A DNA stretch of 64,000 nt from Ophiura sarsii (GCA_035610835.1 CM069449.1:45218768-45282767), one strand, 5' to 3'. Counted from the stretch's first letter, positions 1 through 11,781 are shown. Notes: generated by a model from the sequence alone, not told the origin. Made by a program: numbers and translations.

Positions 1-520
1 GCTAATTTTCATATTTAATGAGCTTATGAAACTAAATTATAGTTTAAAAAATTGGGTATCATACAGTTAGCCAGTATACCAAGTTTGATTGCAATACACC
101 ATACATATCTGGATTTATAACATTTACGCATATTAATTAGCTGGATTGATTGCGGTCAGTGAAACTGGTCACAATGACCAATTTCACTATGTTATTTTAG
201 CTTAATGCAATATAATTTTACCATATTTTTTAATTTAACATGGTATAGATATTCAATTGTTAAGAAATATGTGTAAATGGTGTTTTGAATGTTAAATTAT
301 TAAACAAATTGAGCTCTCTAATTCCTATAAACAATTCTTTTCTTGGGCATTGCGTTACTGTTTTTGGCAGGTTTTCGGCCATTTTCGGAGTATTTCAAAA
401 CACCGTAATACAAGAACGCATTGTCCTTATTCTTTTTGGTAAATAAATCTTTCATTGCAATCTTTCACTTGACACCAATTTTGTACATGTCTTAATTATT
501 TGAATTTGATGTGTGCTACA
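1..520. other. AT-rich non-coding sequence
   Basis: I see no open frame, terminal repeat or tandem structure here. It is AT-rich anonymous sequence ending where the minisatellite begins. Confidence 0.5.
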
Positions 521-1243
521 TGCCTACTGATACGGGCGGTGGCTAAGTACTACAGAAAATACCTGGTTATTCTCAGGTGGGATGTCACTCACGTGGGTTG
601 GTTAAAGATTTAACACCAGATTGGCACGGAATAGTTTAGCGGGAAATGAAGTGGATAACGCTATCCACTTTGTTAGGCATGACTGATACGGCATTTGCTA
701 TTATAGGTGGTATCTACTGGAGATAGCAACAAACACATTGTGCCTTTAGATGACTGATACGGCGGTTGTTATCTAAGTGAAGATAGCACCAAACACATTT
801 TGCATTTAGATACGAATTATGTGGCGGTCACTATATATTGAAGGTAGCTCCAAAATTAATACATTTTGCATTTACATATGACTGATACGATGGTCATGGT
901 TGTTGCTATCTACTGAAGATAGCTCCAAACACATTTAGCATTTAGATATGACAAATACGAAGGTTTGCTATCTACTGAAGATAGCCCCAAACACATTGCA
1001 TTTTGATAAGATTGATACGGTGGTATAGCTCCAAACACATTTTGCATTTTGATATGACTTTTCGGCGGTTGCTATCTACAGAAGATGGCACCAAACATAT
1101 TTTGCTAGATATGACTGGTACGGCGGTTACTATCTACTAAATATAACTCCAAACACATTTTATAATTTTTGTATGACTTTTCTGTGATTGCTATCTACTG
1201 AAGACAGCACCAAACATGTGCTACATTTAGATACGAGGGGCAT
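521..1243. repeat. Degenerate ~60-bp minisatellite, cluster 1
   Basis: About eleven degenerate units carry the core words CTGATACGGCGGTTGCTATC, CTGAAGATAGCACCAAACAC and ATTTTGCATTTAGATATGA. Spacing drifts between roughly 50 and 70 bp. The same family recurs at 11.5-13.3 and 14.4-14.9 kb. The segment from about 886 to 1235 matches 14385-14735 unit for unit, including rare variants, so these clusters share a block-level duplication. No coding potential is seen. Confidence 0.85.
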
Positions 1244-1639
1244 TCAATAAATACCTGCAACCATTGAAAATCTCTGAACCGTGACACGTGTCAGTAAAAT
1301 AAACTTATGATACTTCAACTACATGTAGTAAGTCTTACTCTTTGCTCACAGAAAATTTCAAACTCGTAGGTCATTTTTATCACTACATTTCAGCACTGTG
1401 AATACCGTGATCTCAGGGCACTGGTTAGGGAATTAAATGTTACAATGGCGGGAAATTTGAAAGACAAATTTATGGCATGCATTAAGATACGTGCGTTATA
1501 ACAGTGTTAATATTGGCGCTTGATTTATAATGCTGATTCTTGTCAGTTTTCAGTGCCCAGAGACCATGTTGTTTATAGTACTGAAATTGCATGATAAAAA
1601 TGACCCACGTGTTGTGAAATTTTCCGTGAGAAAGGGGTA
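1244..1639. other. Non-coding spacer with a possible mariner-like end
   Basis: The minisatellite is cut off at GAGGGGCATTCAATAAATAC (1239-1258), which resembles the ends of mariner-like elements. No matching opposite end was found nearby. Nothing else is recognised in this stretch. Confidence 0.35.
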
Positions 1640-2458
1640 AGACAGTGAATCCATTGATGGCTTGTCTTATCACTCCATCGAGAGATATACCACTTATCTA
1701 AGAATGAACATTGATATGGTTTTTCTTTTGTATGAATCCTTTCATGTGTGGTATACCTGGACACAGAGAAACTCTTATCACAGTACGAACATTGGTATGG
1801 TGTCTCTTTTATATGAATCCATAGATGGCTGGTCTTATTACTCCATCGAGAGAACCACTTATCTAAGAATGAACATTGGTATGGTGTCTCTTTTGTACGA
1901 ATCCTTTCATGTGTGGTCTTATATTATCTTATTCCTCGACAGAGAGAAACTCTTATCACAGTACGAACCTTAGTAGGGTATCTCTTTTATATGAATCCTT
2001 TCATGACTGGTCTTATTATTCCACCAAGAGGCCACTTATTTCAGAATGAACATTTGGTTAATGGTAAGGTCTACTTTGGTATGAATCTTTACGCGTGTTT
2101 ATGGTCTTATCACCCGACCGGGACAATCTCTGATTTGTTATGAACATTTGCATGGTTTCTCTATGGAAGAAGTCTTTTATGACTGGTCTTATGACTTGAA
2201 TTAGAGAAACTTGTGGATCGTTTCATGACTAGTCTTAGAATCCGACTGAGAGAAACTCTTATCACAGAATGAACATTGGTAAAGGATTCATACCAATATG
2301 AATCCTTTCATGTATGGTCTTATCACTGAACTGAGAGAAACTCTTATCACATAATATGCATTGGTATGGTTTCTCTTTCTTTGGTATAGGCCTAGATCCT
2401 TTCATGTATGGCTTAATTTACCACTTGACCGAGAGACACGCTTAATATCACAGAATGC
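1640..2458 (-). pseudogene. Decayed C2H2 zinc-finger array
   Basis: On the minus strand an ~84-bp periodicity encodes broken C2H2 fingers. Pieces such as [13 protein letters not shown] followed by degraded finger bodies can be read between about 1573 and 1764. Frame shifts, missing cysteines and irregular spacing occur throughout, and I count roughly eight to ten finger relics. They are the continuation of the intact array at 3575-5072: both sides of the transposon at 2463-3481 are finger-repeat sequence, and the junction shares a 4-bp duplication. Once cut off from translation the fingers would be free to decay, which fits their worse condition. Identity as a finger relic is clear; the finger count is approximate. 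Confidence 0.8.
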
Positions 2459-3485
2459 ACATGGCCATGTGTTTTAAACTGACCACCCAAAAAGGGTGGC
2501 GGCGTTGCATTTTTGGTGACGAATCATCCATCTCTCTCTATTAACTCAACACTATGTGGTAGAGCGATGGTTTAGGTGTCATTTGAAAGCTTATTTATCT
2601 AGCTACAATGTGTGAATAAATCAGGTATTTCTATAACTGTTTGGCTGAGATATGATTGATTACATTTCGAAAGTCAGGAGTGGCGGCGGTGGCGGTGGCG
2701 TTGTGTACAATCTCTAAGGGGAATATAGAAAATGTTCCCAATTCTACGTTCAAATGACAATAACTCCTCATCTCTGTATGGTACAAACATGATTTTGCTC
2801 TCATTTTATAGATTGTTTTATATTCTATAAGTTTCTGTTTTAACAAACGTGTCAACTATTACGTAACAATTGTAATCTCGAATAAATTGCTTTGTCCTTG
2901 GCTTTTTCCCTATTCACTACACAGTGAACTTGCTCTAATTCATCGGTTTTACATACATGACTATAACAACAAAATTATTCAACCGATTACAGCAAAATTA
3001 TACATTTTTGGAAAGCTCTCAAATAGGGGAATTCAAAAATCTTGCTTAAAATTGGATAGGGTGAATAGCCAAAAAAATATATGTGTAAACTCTAATAAAT
3101 TTGAAATGTAAACGTTTGTGCTCATTTACTTCCCGATATAGTATATTTAAACAAGTTACCCTTGACAACCATTATGTTCTGATGGGTAAATTGCATGAGG
3201 AACTAATATGCACAGTAAAATGATGATTGGGATAGGAATAAAACAAATATTGAGCTTTAATCAAAATATGAAGAAGAAAAAAAATCGATATTCTTTGAAC
3301 ATTCTTAATCACAACATGTTACCATTAGGTCCTATGCAAATTCCAATCGCATATTTAAATTCCTTGTGTTTACAGTTAGAACAAGTATTTATTGCGATAT
3401 GCTAATTCGAATCTCAGATGGTGTAAAATGTAAAAATCTGGACATGCAACGGGAAGGGTGGCGAGTTCAAAACACATGGCCACAT
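2459..3485. mobile_element. TIR transposon, GGCCATGTG family, copy 1 (with ACAT target duplication)
   Basis: The element occupies 2463-3481. Its terminal inverted repeats read GGCCATGTGTTTTAAAC at the left end and, in reverse complement, GGCCATGTGTTTTGAAC at the right, followed by ACCACCC and GCCACCC. ACAT is duplicated at 2459-2462 and 3482-3485. The interrupted finger repeat elsewhere reads CAGAATGCACATTGGAATGG without duplication, so the empty site is known. The interior is non-coding and includes a short GGCGGTGGC run near 2680. Two further copies lie at 15117-18029 and 20569-21821. A 4-bp duplication fits superfamilies such as Chapaev, Sola or Ginger; the sequence alone does not decide. 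Confidence 0.85.
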
Positions 3486-3574
3486 TGGAATGGTTTCTCT
3501 TTGGTATGAATTCTGTCATGCTTGGTCTTATCACTTGATTGTGCGAAACTTTTGTCACAGAATGAACATTGGAA
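3482..3574 (-). pseudogene. Stranded zinc finger beyond the premature stop
   Basis: Directly after the TAA at 3577-3575 and in the same frame, one more complete C2H2 finger is encoded ([19 protein letters not shown] and its linker). The next finger starts (FQC) but runs into the transposon end and stops after a few codons. This shows that the array once continued in frame and was truncated twice, first by the transposon and then, or independently, by the stop codon. Confidence 0.8.
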
Positions 3575-5072
3575 TTATGGTTTCTCATTGGTATGAATTC
3601 TTTCATGCTTCGTCTTATGACTTGATCGGGCGAAACTCTTTTCGCAGAATGCACATTGGAATGGTTTCTCTTTGGTATGAATTCTTTCATGCTGGGTCTT
3701 ATCACTTGATCGGACGAAACTCTTTTCGCAAAATGAACATTGGTATGGTTTCACTTTGGTATGAATTCTTTCATGCTTCGTATTATGACTTGATCGGGCG
3801 AAACTCTTTTCGCAGAATGCACATTGGAATGGTTTCTCTTTGGTATGAATTCTTTCATGCTGGGTCTTATCACTTGATCGGACGAAACTCTTTTCGCAAA
3901 ATGAACATTGGTATGGTTTCACTTTGGTATGAATTCTTTCATGCTTCGTCTTATGACTTGATCGGGCGAAACTCTTTTCGCAGAATGCACATTGGAATGG
4001 TTTCTCTTTGGTATGAATTCTTTCATGCTGGGTCTTATCACTTGATCGGACGAAACTCTTTTCGCAAAATGAACATTGGTATGGTTTCTCTTTGGTATGA
4101 ATTCTTTCATGCTGGGTCGTATGACTTGATCGGACGAAACTCTTTTCGCAGAATGCACATTGGAATGGTTTCTCTTTGGTATGAATTCTTTCATGCTGGG
4201 TCTTATCACTTGATCGGACGAAACTCTTTTCGCAAAATGAACATTGGTATGGTTTCACTTTGGTATGAATTCTTTCATGCTTTGTCTTATGACTTGATCG
4301 GGCGAAACTCTTTTCGCAGAATGAACATTGGTATGGTTTCACTTTGGTATGGTTAATCCTTTCATGCGTGATCTTATCACCCGATTGAGAAAAACACTTA
4401 TCACAGAATGAGCATTGGTATGGTCTCTCTTTGGTATGAATCCTTTCATGTCTGGTCTTATTACTTGAATTAGAGAAACTTTTATCACAATACGCACATT
4501 GGTATGGTTTCTCTTTGGTATGATGAATCCTTTCATGTATGGTCTTTACACCCGACTTCGAGAATCGCTTATCGCAGTATGCACATTGGTGTGGTTTCTC
4601 TTTGGTATGAATCCTTTCATGTATGGTCTTATCACTTGAATTAGAGAAACTTTTATCACAATACGCACATTGGTATGGTTTCTCTCTGGTGTGGATCCTT
4701 TCATGACTTGTCCTATTACCCGACTTGGAGAATCGCTTATCGCAGTATGCACATTGGTATGGTTTCTCTTTCTCTTTGGTATGATGTCTTGTATGACTGA
4801 TTATATACGGACATGAATCATGGAAACTTGTGTCACAAATGGATCCTTGATCTGGAAACTCTTCCGTATGAATTATATCATGCCCGATCTTTTCATCTGA
4901 CTGAACGAAAGTTGATTGCCATCTGATGGATGAATGAAACCAATGTATTTGCCTTGTGTGACGTCTTTGATGTATCTTATATCTGTCAAAGTTACTGAAG
5001 AGTCGATGATTGTGATGTATGCAGGCAAATGGCTTCAGTTGTTTTTCAATAGGGTCTACCATTGTACCATTG
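3575..5072 (-). CDS. C2H2 zinc-finger protein, 3' coding exon with 14 tandem fingers
   Basis: Probable nuclear DNA- or RNA-binding protein. The open frame reaches 505 codons if read from an ATG at 5092, but that ATG lies inside TTGTTTTACTTACTTCCCAG, a good splice acceptor, so the exon more likely begins at 5072 and upstream exons are missing or unidentified. The N-terminal ~100 residues hold degenerate finger-like segments with lost cysteines. Fourteen regular CX2CX12HX3H fingers follow, joined by TKEKP or TKVKP linkers in place of the usual TGEKP. The last eight or so alternate between two near-identical types (ARSSHKTKH and VRSSDKTQH), giving a 168-bp higher-order repeat. In every finger the normally conserved hydrophobic core Leu (F-x5-L-x2-H) is Lys or Arg. 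The frame ends at a TAA that is a 3-bp insertion between KP and FQC. It may be a young pseudogene or a functional divergent family. Confidence 0.75.
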
Positions 5073-5092
5073 CTGGGAAGTAAGTAAAACAA

Positions 5093-5726
5093 TAAGAATT
5101 AATCATGTACAAATGCAATGCTTTCTCCTCTGTAAAAAGGCAAATACATTTTTCTTTTCCATACCAAGATGTTATGTTTAAAATCGTTCAAATTTTCAAA
5201 ATGACGCTTATTTCTTTCTATTAATATAGGCCTATGAGGCCACATAAAAAAATCGATTCCCGTCGCACAGGTCTTCAAAAAGTGAGGGGGAGTGAGGCGC
5301 TTTTTTGTTCCTGTTCGAAATGAGCCACGCCCTTTTAAATGGTAGCCAACTGCTTTAATAGATGATCATATTGAAGGTTCAGTTGCCAACATACCCATTC
5401 CTTCATGTAAACTTGCAATATGTATCCAAATAAGCAAATGGCTAGAGTTAATAAATACTACAAATATCTGAATGAGTGACATAGGCCTATGTGTACAATG
5501 TACAACAAAATAAAGACTAGGCTAGAGCATCTTACAGGTTCGGCTTTTTGACCTCTTGCATGGATTTATAGGTTATAGCCCGACCCCAACACCCCAGGAT
5601 TAATATTGGCGTTAGATATACCCCTATACAGTCATGTATGCAATGAAAACGCATGAAAATCGATCAACCAATCCGGTTTTTACAATACATTTTCAGCCGA
5701 CGTGACGACACAAGCGGTTGGTGACA
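5093..5726. other. Non-coding sequence upstream of the zinc-finger exon
   Basis: This is probably intron of the zinc-finger gene. TAGGCCTAT words occur at about 5227 and 5484. I see no coding sequence or paired terminal repeats. Confidence 0.4.
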
Positions 5727-6512
5727 GCCCGACCTTTGCCTGTTTACTCCAGCAGATTAGAGATTATATCCACTTGTAGAAGCTTATAGATTAAGCCCAG
5801 AGTTAATTCATCTTTAGAGCAATTAATCTGCATACAGCGGTCATGCTCATCATGCTGTGCTGCATCATACTGGAAGTGATTATCTTGTAAACATGACCCC
5901 AGTTATACTGATTATTGATTGGCTGAAGTCTTCATTCATGCAGTTGTCGGCTTATATTATATTCAAGGCTTTACTTATATATTTTAAACATTGAAAGGCT
6001 TTACTTAAAATTGATTACTGTAAAACCGTGGAAATTGCCATGATACATTCAACTTTTCGTGCTAAAATCAGTAAGAGCAAATTAATATAAAAATGCGCGA
6101 ATATATTCATTTTGTATGTTCTATGTATAAAGGAACCTGTTGCACAAATAAAAACATGAAAATATGGATTAAACAAACCATCGAGTCTAGACAAAATAAA
6201 AGATCATAGCAGATATGACAATATTATTATAACACCTACATAAATCAAAATATAATATGAATATAAAGAAGTTTACCAATCCACGGTATTTACAATTAAA
6301 ATTAGACAATAACAAATACCTAAATATAAGCCGACAACTGCATGAATGAAGTATACTTCGGCTAATCAATGCATGGTGAGCGTGACTTCTGTATGCAAAT
6401 TAATTGCTCTAAAGCTGATTCACCAGAATTAACTCTGGGCTAAATCTATAAGCTTCTACAAGTCAATACAATCTCTAATCTGCTGGAGTAAATAGGCAAA
6501 GGTCGGACAGTG
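5727..6512. repeat. Foldback element with ~200-bp inverted arms
   Basis: The left arm (about 5727-5957) and right arm (about 6323-6512) are imperfect reverse complements. They share ACCTTTGCC, TACTCCAGCAGATTAGAGAT, AGAAGCTTATAGATT, AGAGTTAATTC and TTCATTCATGCAGTTGTCGG. The ~365-bp loop is AT-rich and non-coding. The left arm has ~55 bp extra (the GTCATGCTCATCATGC stretch). No clear target duplication is seen. This is a foldback-type non-autonomous DNA transposon. Confidence 0.75.
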
Positions 6513-6919
6513 CTGAGACTAGTATACTACATTGTAGTCTCAGGGACAGTGTACGTGTGTTGTCAATGTCATGCATGTAGAATTCTGCATCCATTTTACG
6601 TGCGTAATAAAAAAAAAATTCTTTTGCCAACTTTTCCCGCCACGAAATAAAATCTAATAATGTTCACGAACGCATTTATATTTTAATGAATTCAAAAATT
6701 CAAGAGGGAAATATTAAAATAACTCACCTCCGGCCTCGCGGTACTTTGATAATTTCGCGAAACCACCGCTCCTCTGTCACGATGTCAACAGCATAAGTAT
6801 ACTCTTCCGAGAAGTTCGCATTGGTTTTACGCAGCCGTGTTTTTAAAACTTCGAAGAGGAGGCTCCAGGAATGAGGGCGCTACAAGCTAGACTAGATTTT
6901 CAGGCGGTAGGGGAGGTCG
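6513..6919. other. Non-coding spacer
   Basis: A small palindrome, CTGAGACTA...TAGTCTCAG (6512-6542), sits at the edge of the foldback arm. The remainder is anonymous. Confidence 0.4.
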
Positions 6920-7377
6920 GGGTAAGTTGAGCCATTTTTCACATTTTGCACTATTCTGCAGATACTAAAAGACAGACCCTCAAACTTAGTGTTGCAAGTA
7001 AAACTTTAGAGTGTTGACTTACTAAAGTATAACATAATAATTGAACCAACTGCTATTGTTTATTCATGGGACATGCTTGAAAAACTTTGGCAAAGTGGCT
7101 CAACTTGCCCCGGGCTAGGGGTAAGTTGAGCCACCAGTGTGGGTAAGTTGAGCCACCACAATAATCAATGGGACATTTGAAATCAGAAAATAAGTTTCAG
7201 AAATGTTGGTTTATTCATGGTAAAAGTGAAATATACTCATAATTGTTAATACTTTGATCCAAACTGGAATTTTAAAACACTTCCCCACAATTTTCGTACT
7301 AAATGTTGACAAATTTTATTTTATCATGGCTATTTCCTATGCTCAACTTACCCCGTGAAAAATGGCTCATCTTACCC
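6920..7377. mobile_element. MITE with GGGTAAGTTGAGCC terminal repeats
   Basis: The left terminus GGGTAAGTTGAGCCATTTTT (6920) pairs with the right terminus ending AAAAATGGCTCATCTTACCC (7377), matching over 22 of 23 positions. GGTAAGTTGAGCCACC words recur internally at about 7120-7157. There is no coding capacity. The target duplication is not clear. Confidence 0.8.
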
Positions 7378-7710
7378 ATGTCTAAGGATCATTGAAAGAA
7401 AAGCCTACCCATGGCTAAGGATGTCTCATGAAAAAACGACCCACTGGAGCGGCACGTCCCGTATGCCTTACATACGTGAGTAACCCCCCCCCCCCCCCGG
7501 GCCACCTAAAAGGCACATACACCATGCTTAAAACCCTTGACAGCATGCACACTGCTGAATGGCATTTCACTGTAGCGCGGATTTCAAAACATGGGTCCCT
7601 AAACGTGACCATGTTCTTGAAGATTGCTTCTATTGTTTGCGTGCATGGCTGGACAAATATTAATAGACTTTTGCCAAGTCTGTGCACAGTTGTACGGTTG
7701 TATGAAATAC

Positions 7711-9404
7711 ATTGTTATTGTAAGAACTGTTGCAAAATTAATGTAGGCCTATCTAAAGTTTGGATTAATAAATATTACAGAAAAATACAAATGAAATTGA
7801 GAAATGTGGCTTGAACATTTTATTAAGCATAATTTAAAGATCAATTTGAAACCTTACATAACTTAATACGATCGCTTAGGACCGAAGGGGCCAAAACCCC
7901 GATTTTGACCATGACCCTAAGGCCAAAATTACCGTCTACACAACATGATTTTGTAGTCTGGTGCCGAAACCACGATTTTGACCATAACCCAAAATTATCG
8001 TCCACAATCCAAGATGGCCGCCGACTATCCAAAATGGTCGCCTTGGCCTTTAATTTTAATTTTAATCAGGTATAGCGCATTTAGATGGCGGGATGGTGGT
8101 TTTTAGGATCGAGATGGGTGTGATGAGATATGAAAGTCAATTTGACATTCAGCAAAGTAGGAATTATTGTAGGATTATGATTATATTATACTTTATGTCT
8201 ATTTTTGTGGTCTTTTTTTTTTTTTTTAAAGAAAAGATTCGTATATAGGCTGCCCAAAGAAGTTAATCTCAAAAATAATCATTTTGATTAATGATTTTCT
8301 TTTCAAGATATCAACGATTATGTAAATTAATCTCCATAGAGCTCTGTATAAAAGCTCATTTTCTTCACCCCACTGTCTTTTAATGCAAGACCCTGCGACA
8401 TTAAAACTTTTCAGACACGTGCCATAGACGTAAATGATTACTCTAAACGATTTAAAGTTTAACATGTATATCTATCGAAATGGCAGAAATATGAGGGTTT
8501 AATTTTCACTAGTAGGAACAAAATATTGAGTAAATTTTATTTTAATAAATAACAAAATATAATTTCAAGCAATTCAAGGTGTTTTTTTTTAAATCAAGTT
8601 CTGCCTACTTCCACTCCCCCCCCCCCCCCCCCCCCCCCCTACGGCGCGGGGTTTAAAACGATCTAAACTGTAATTGAAAAGTCATCTCCGATTCTAAGAC
8701 ACATGGAATTGACACTAACGATCTTTACCATATATTTAAGGTTGAATTACATCTGTATACCTCCACCCCCCCCCCCCCCCGCCACCCCCACTCTCCGTAT
8801 GGCACGTGGTCTAAAATGTTCTAAAATGTAATTCAAAATACATCTCCGATTCTAAGACTCGTCCCCCGCCCCTTGTCACAACCCTGGCACGGAAATCTAA
8901 GTCTAAAGTGCAGCCATTTTGTTCATATGGCAGCCCTTTTGGAATATTTATTATCCTTGATTCTTGATATGGGCAAATAGTGACTAAAACAATTGTTTTA
9001 ACCATGTAGGAAGCTTTTTAATAGCATTATAAGTGTTATACCTGAATTAATTAATCGCCATGGCAGCCATTTTAAATAGTTGGCGGCCATCTTGGATTTT
9101 TTTAAATGCTCAATGTTTCAGAGATGGCATCACGCAGTTTCTGAATCTGCAGGTCTCAAAGATATAGAAACCACAAAAACATTTTGTGTGGACGGTAATT
9201 TTGGGTTTTCGACTCAGGCCCCAGACTAGCATACAAAAAGTGGTTCAAAATTATTCCATTTAACGCCTAATTAATTGATTAATTACACGCGTAAATTAAT
9301 TACACAGCAGACATGTTAACGAATGGCTCGACAGATTTGTGTGGCTAACCATAAATATCTTTCTCTGTGATTAAAGTGTTTATTACATGTTTAATTCATG
9401 AGAA
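7711..9404. mobile_element. Insertion inside the left foldback arm
   Basis: This block is absent from the otherwise colinear right arm. It has internal inverted words (GGCCAAAATTACCGTCTACA near 7920 against TGTGGACGGTAATTTTGGG near 9186) and repeated NAAATGGCCGCC-type motifs. Two long poly-C runs (8617-8639 and 8766-8780) are followed by similar sequence, so those portions may be duplicates of each other. No terminal repeats or target duplication could be fixed, and no coding region is seen. Confidence 0.5.
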
Positions 9405-9807
9405 AAATACAAAAACACCATTTGTGGTTTTTAAAAATATATCAAATGTTTGGAGGAAAATATTTCAAATACTAAAGGGATATTGAATTATCTGCTCAGA
9501 CCATTGTTTTAAGCACATTATTTACCTTTAATTAGATACCTTGCAAGTCTAGTTTATTATACAGTTACTACTTAATAATTTCAACGAGTTTGGTCATTAA
9601 TTAAACTTTCTCCAACTCGGTTTGTTGTGGTGTCTTGGCGATATCAGGCCCTGCTACTGAGATTCTCGGCGGCTGCCAGCTACTCTGATTCAACGTGCAA
9701 ATCTGATGGAAACGTTTTTTAACACAGACGGTACCGGCTAAATGCCGATAACTATGGGCGGCCATAAGGGTCAAAATGGTATAAAAGACTACGAGAAACG
9801 TGTATAT

Positions 9808-10193
9808 TTAAAGGGGCATTGAGAGATGTATCGATATACTTAAATGAGCAAATAACGTAAAGATTATCATCAACATAGCCCAAATCCAAAATGTCATACA
9901 ATTCCGACATCGCCTTCATGCCAAAATAAGCAAATAACGGCACTTCCGGGTTGAGATTTGCCGCGAAAGTCTGTGAGTAAAACGATGCATAACTTCCGAA
10001 TTCAGCACCTGAGTTTCGATATAATCATATCGAAACTAAGAAAATCATGAAATTTTATATGATAAATGGCGAATGTTAATAAACTGTTTCAGATGGTAGT
10101 TAGTATATGCCTAAGTATTACTTTGATGCAAAAAACCTGATTTCCAGAAAAATTGAGGGCGCACTCCCATACGTATCTCGCAATGCCCCTTTA
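9808..10193. mobile_element. MITE with TTAAAGGGGCATTG terminal repeats
   Basis: TTTAAAGGGGCATTGAGAGA at the left pairs with TCTCGCAATGCCCCTTTAA at the right. It is about 385 bp and non-coding. It lies within the loop of the larger foldback. Confidence 0.75.
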
Positions 10194-10254
10194 AGAGATA
10201 TATAAACTGGAGAAATGTTTAGAATTAAAGGCATGCGGAAAGGCCCTTTAAAAA

Positions 10255-10380
10255 CAAGAGAAAGCAGTCTAGAATTGAGAAAGGTGTATAACTTAGAGAA
10301 AGGGGTCTAAAGATAGAGAAAGGTCTGTAATTTAGAGTATGTAAAGCAGAGAACGGTAGAGAAAGGTGTCTAGAATGGAA
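10255..10380. repeat. Degenerate GAGAAAGGTGT short tandem repeat
   Basis: Five or more imperfect copies of TAGAGAAAGG(G/T)GTCTA occur in purine-rich sequence with a spacing of about 20-30 bp. Confidence 0.5.
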
Positions 10381-11150
10381 ATTTTACAACAACTTTATAA
10401 TTTAATATGTTTACATAGGAGTTTTACTTTAAGAGTTATCATCACATTTATTACCTGGTCAGTTACTCTTTGTGTTGACTGTACTTCGTAGGCACTAGAG
10501 AACTTCGTAGACTCGTTTACAGTGATTTATTGGTATAACTTTTGTACATATTATAAAGAAATACATTAAAAAATTGCTTTTTGGAATTTCCAGCAAAAAC
10601 TATAAATGCTATTAACACCAAAGTTACAGGAAATGAAGTTCCCATCATTGCCAACAATACTGTCTGAGAAAAAGTGCACATTTATCTTTACTTTAAAAAA
10701 AACCCCAAAATCTGTCTTAATTAAGCTTAATTAATGACCAAACTCGTTGAAATTATTAAGTAATAGGCCTACTGTGAATCCAAACCAGACTTGCATGGTA
10801 TCAAATTAAAGGTAAAGATGTGCTTAAAAGAATGGTCTGAGCAGATAATTCAATATCCTTTTAGTATTTAAAATATCGTCTTCCAAACATTTAGTATATA
10901 TATTTAAAAAGAGAAAAAACCACATGTAAACACTATTTTATACAACTGTACACAGACTTGGCAAAAGTCTATTAATACTTGTGCAGCCATGCACGCAAAC
11001 CAATGGAAGGAATATTCAAGGACATGCCCATGCTAAGGGACCAGTGGTTTGTAATTCGCGCTGAAAGAAATTTGAAATGCAATTCGCCAGTGTGCAGTCA
11101 TAATGGTGTATGTTACTTAAGGTGGGGTGTGCTGACATGCAGGGGTGTAC

Positions 11151-11467
11151 AAACAGGTATCGTGTTAAAGGCCTGCACTAAGTCTAAATAAAAAAGAAAT
11201 GTTTAAATAGCCAAGGCCATGAAAGGAAGTAGGCAGTAGCTGGTTGGATTAGCGTGTATGGATAATCAAGTATTGGCCAATCCGAAATCAGGTTTAATAA
11301 GAATTGTAACAATGCTGATAATCATATACAAGGACAAGAAATAGTACTTTAAAACAAAGCTGTTTTAATTATATATGATACACATACTTAGGATTGTAAT
11401 GTTCATTGTTGTACAACAATCAGGAGGCACTATATTTATAATTCAATATTGGGAAATTTATGCTCTG
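11151..11467. other. Non-coding spacer
   Basis: Nothing recognisable lies between the foldback and the second minisatellite cluster. Confidence 0.4.
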
Positions 11468-11781
11468 TTGCACTGTAGCACCGAACACATTTTGCGTTTA
11501 GATATGACTGATACGGCAGTTGCTATGCTGAAGATAGCATCAAACAAATTTTGCATTTAGATATGACTGATACGGTGGTGCTATCTACAGAAGATAGTAC
11601 CAAACACATTTTGCATTTTGATATGACTGATATACGGGGGTTGCTATTACTGAAGATAGCATCGAACACATTTTGCACTTAAATATAACTGATACGGGGG
11701 TTTGCTATTTACTGAAGATAGCACAAAATACAATTCGCATTTATATATGACTGATACGGCGGTCGCTAACTACTGAAGATA

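Larger units (their letters stand above)
7495..11150. repeat. Large interrupted inverted repeat (3.7-kb foldback)
   Basis: Arms of about 500 bp are recognisable in two blocks. Outer blocks are 7495-7710 and 10935-11150 (shared GACTTTTGCCAAGTCTGTG, TTTGCGTGCATGGCTG). Inner blocks are about 9405-9610 and 10722-10915 (shared ATTGAATTATCTGCTCAGAC, CAACGAGTTTGGTCATTAAT). In the right arm the two blocks are contiguous, whereas in the left arm 1.7 kb separates them, so the left arm received an insertion. The loop (9611-10721) holds a MITE and a purine-rich run. Confidence 0.75.

Noticed and set aside
3490..4356. Plus-strand 288-codon frame with repeated [11 protein letters not shown] text
   Set aside because: It is the antisense shadow of the C2H2 finger array; its periodicity follows the 84-bp finger unit.
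5092..5092. ATG at 5092 as the start of the zinc-finger protein
   Set aside because: It falls upstream of a good acceptor (TTCCCAG ending at 5073), in its pyrimidine tract, so exon start by splicing is more likely.
7415..7814. 128-codon plus and 90-codon minus frames around a poly-C run
   Set aside because: The homopolymer and repeat origin (foldback arm shared with 10935-11150) explain them; the copy has no matching frame.
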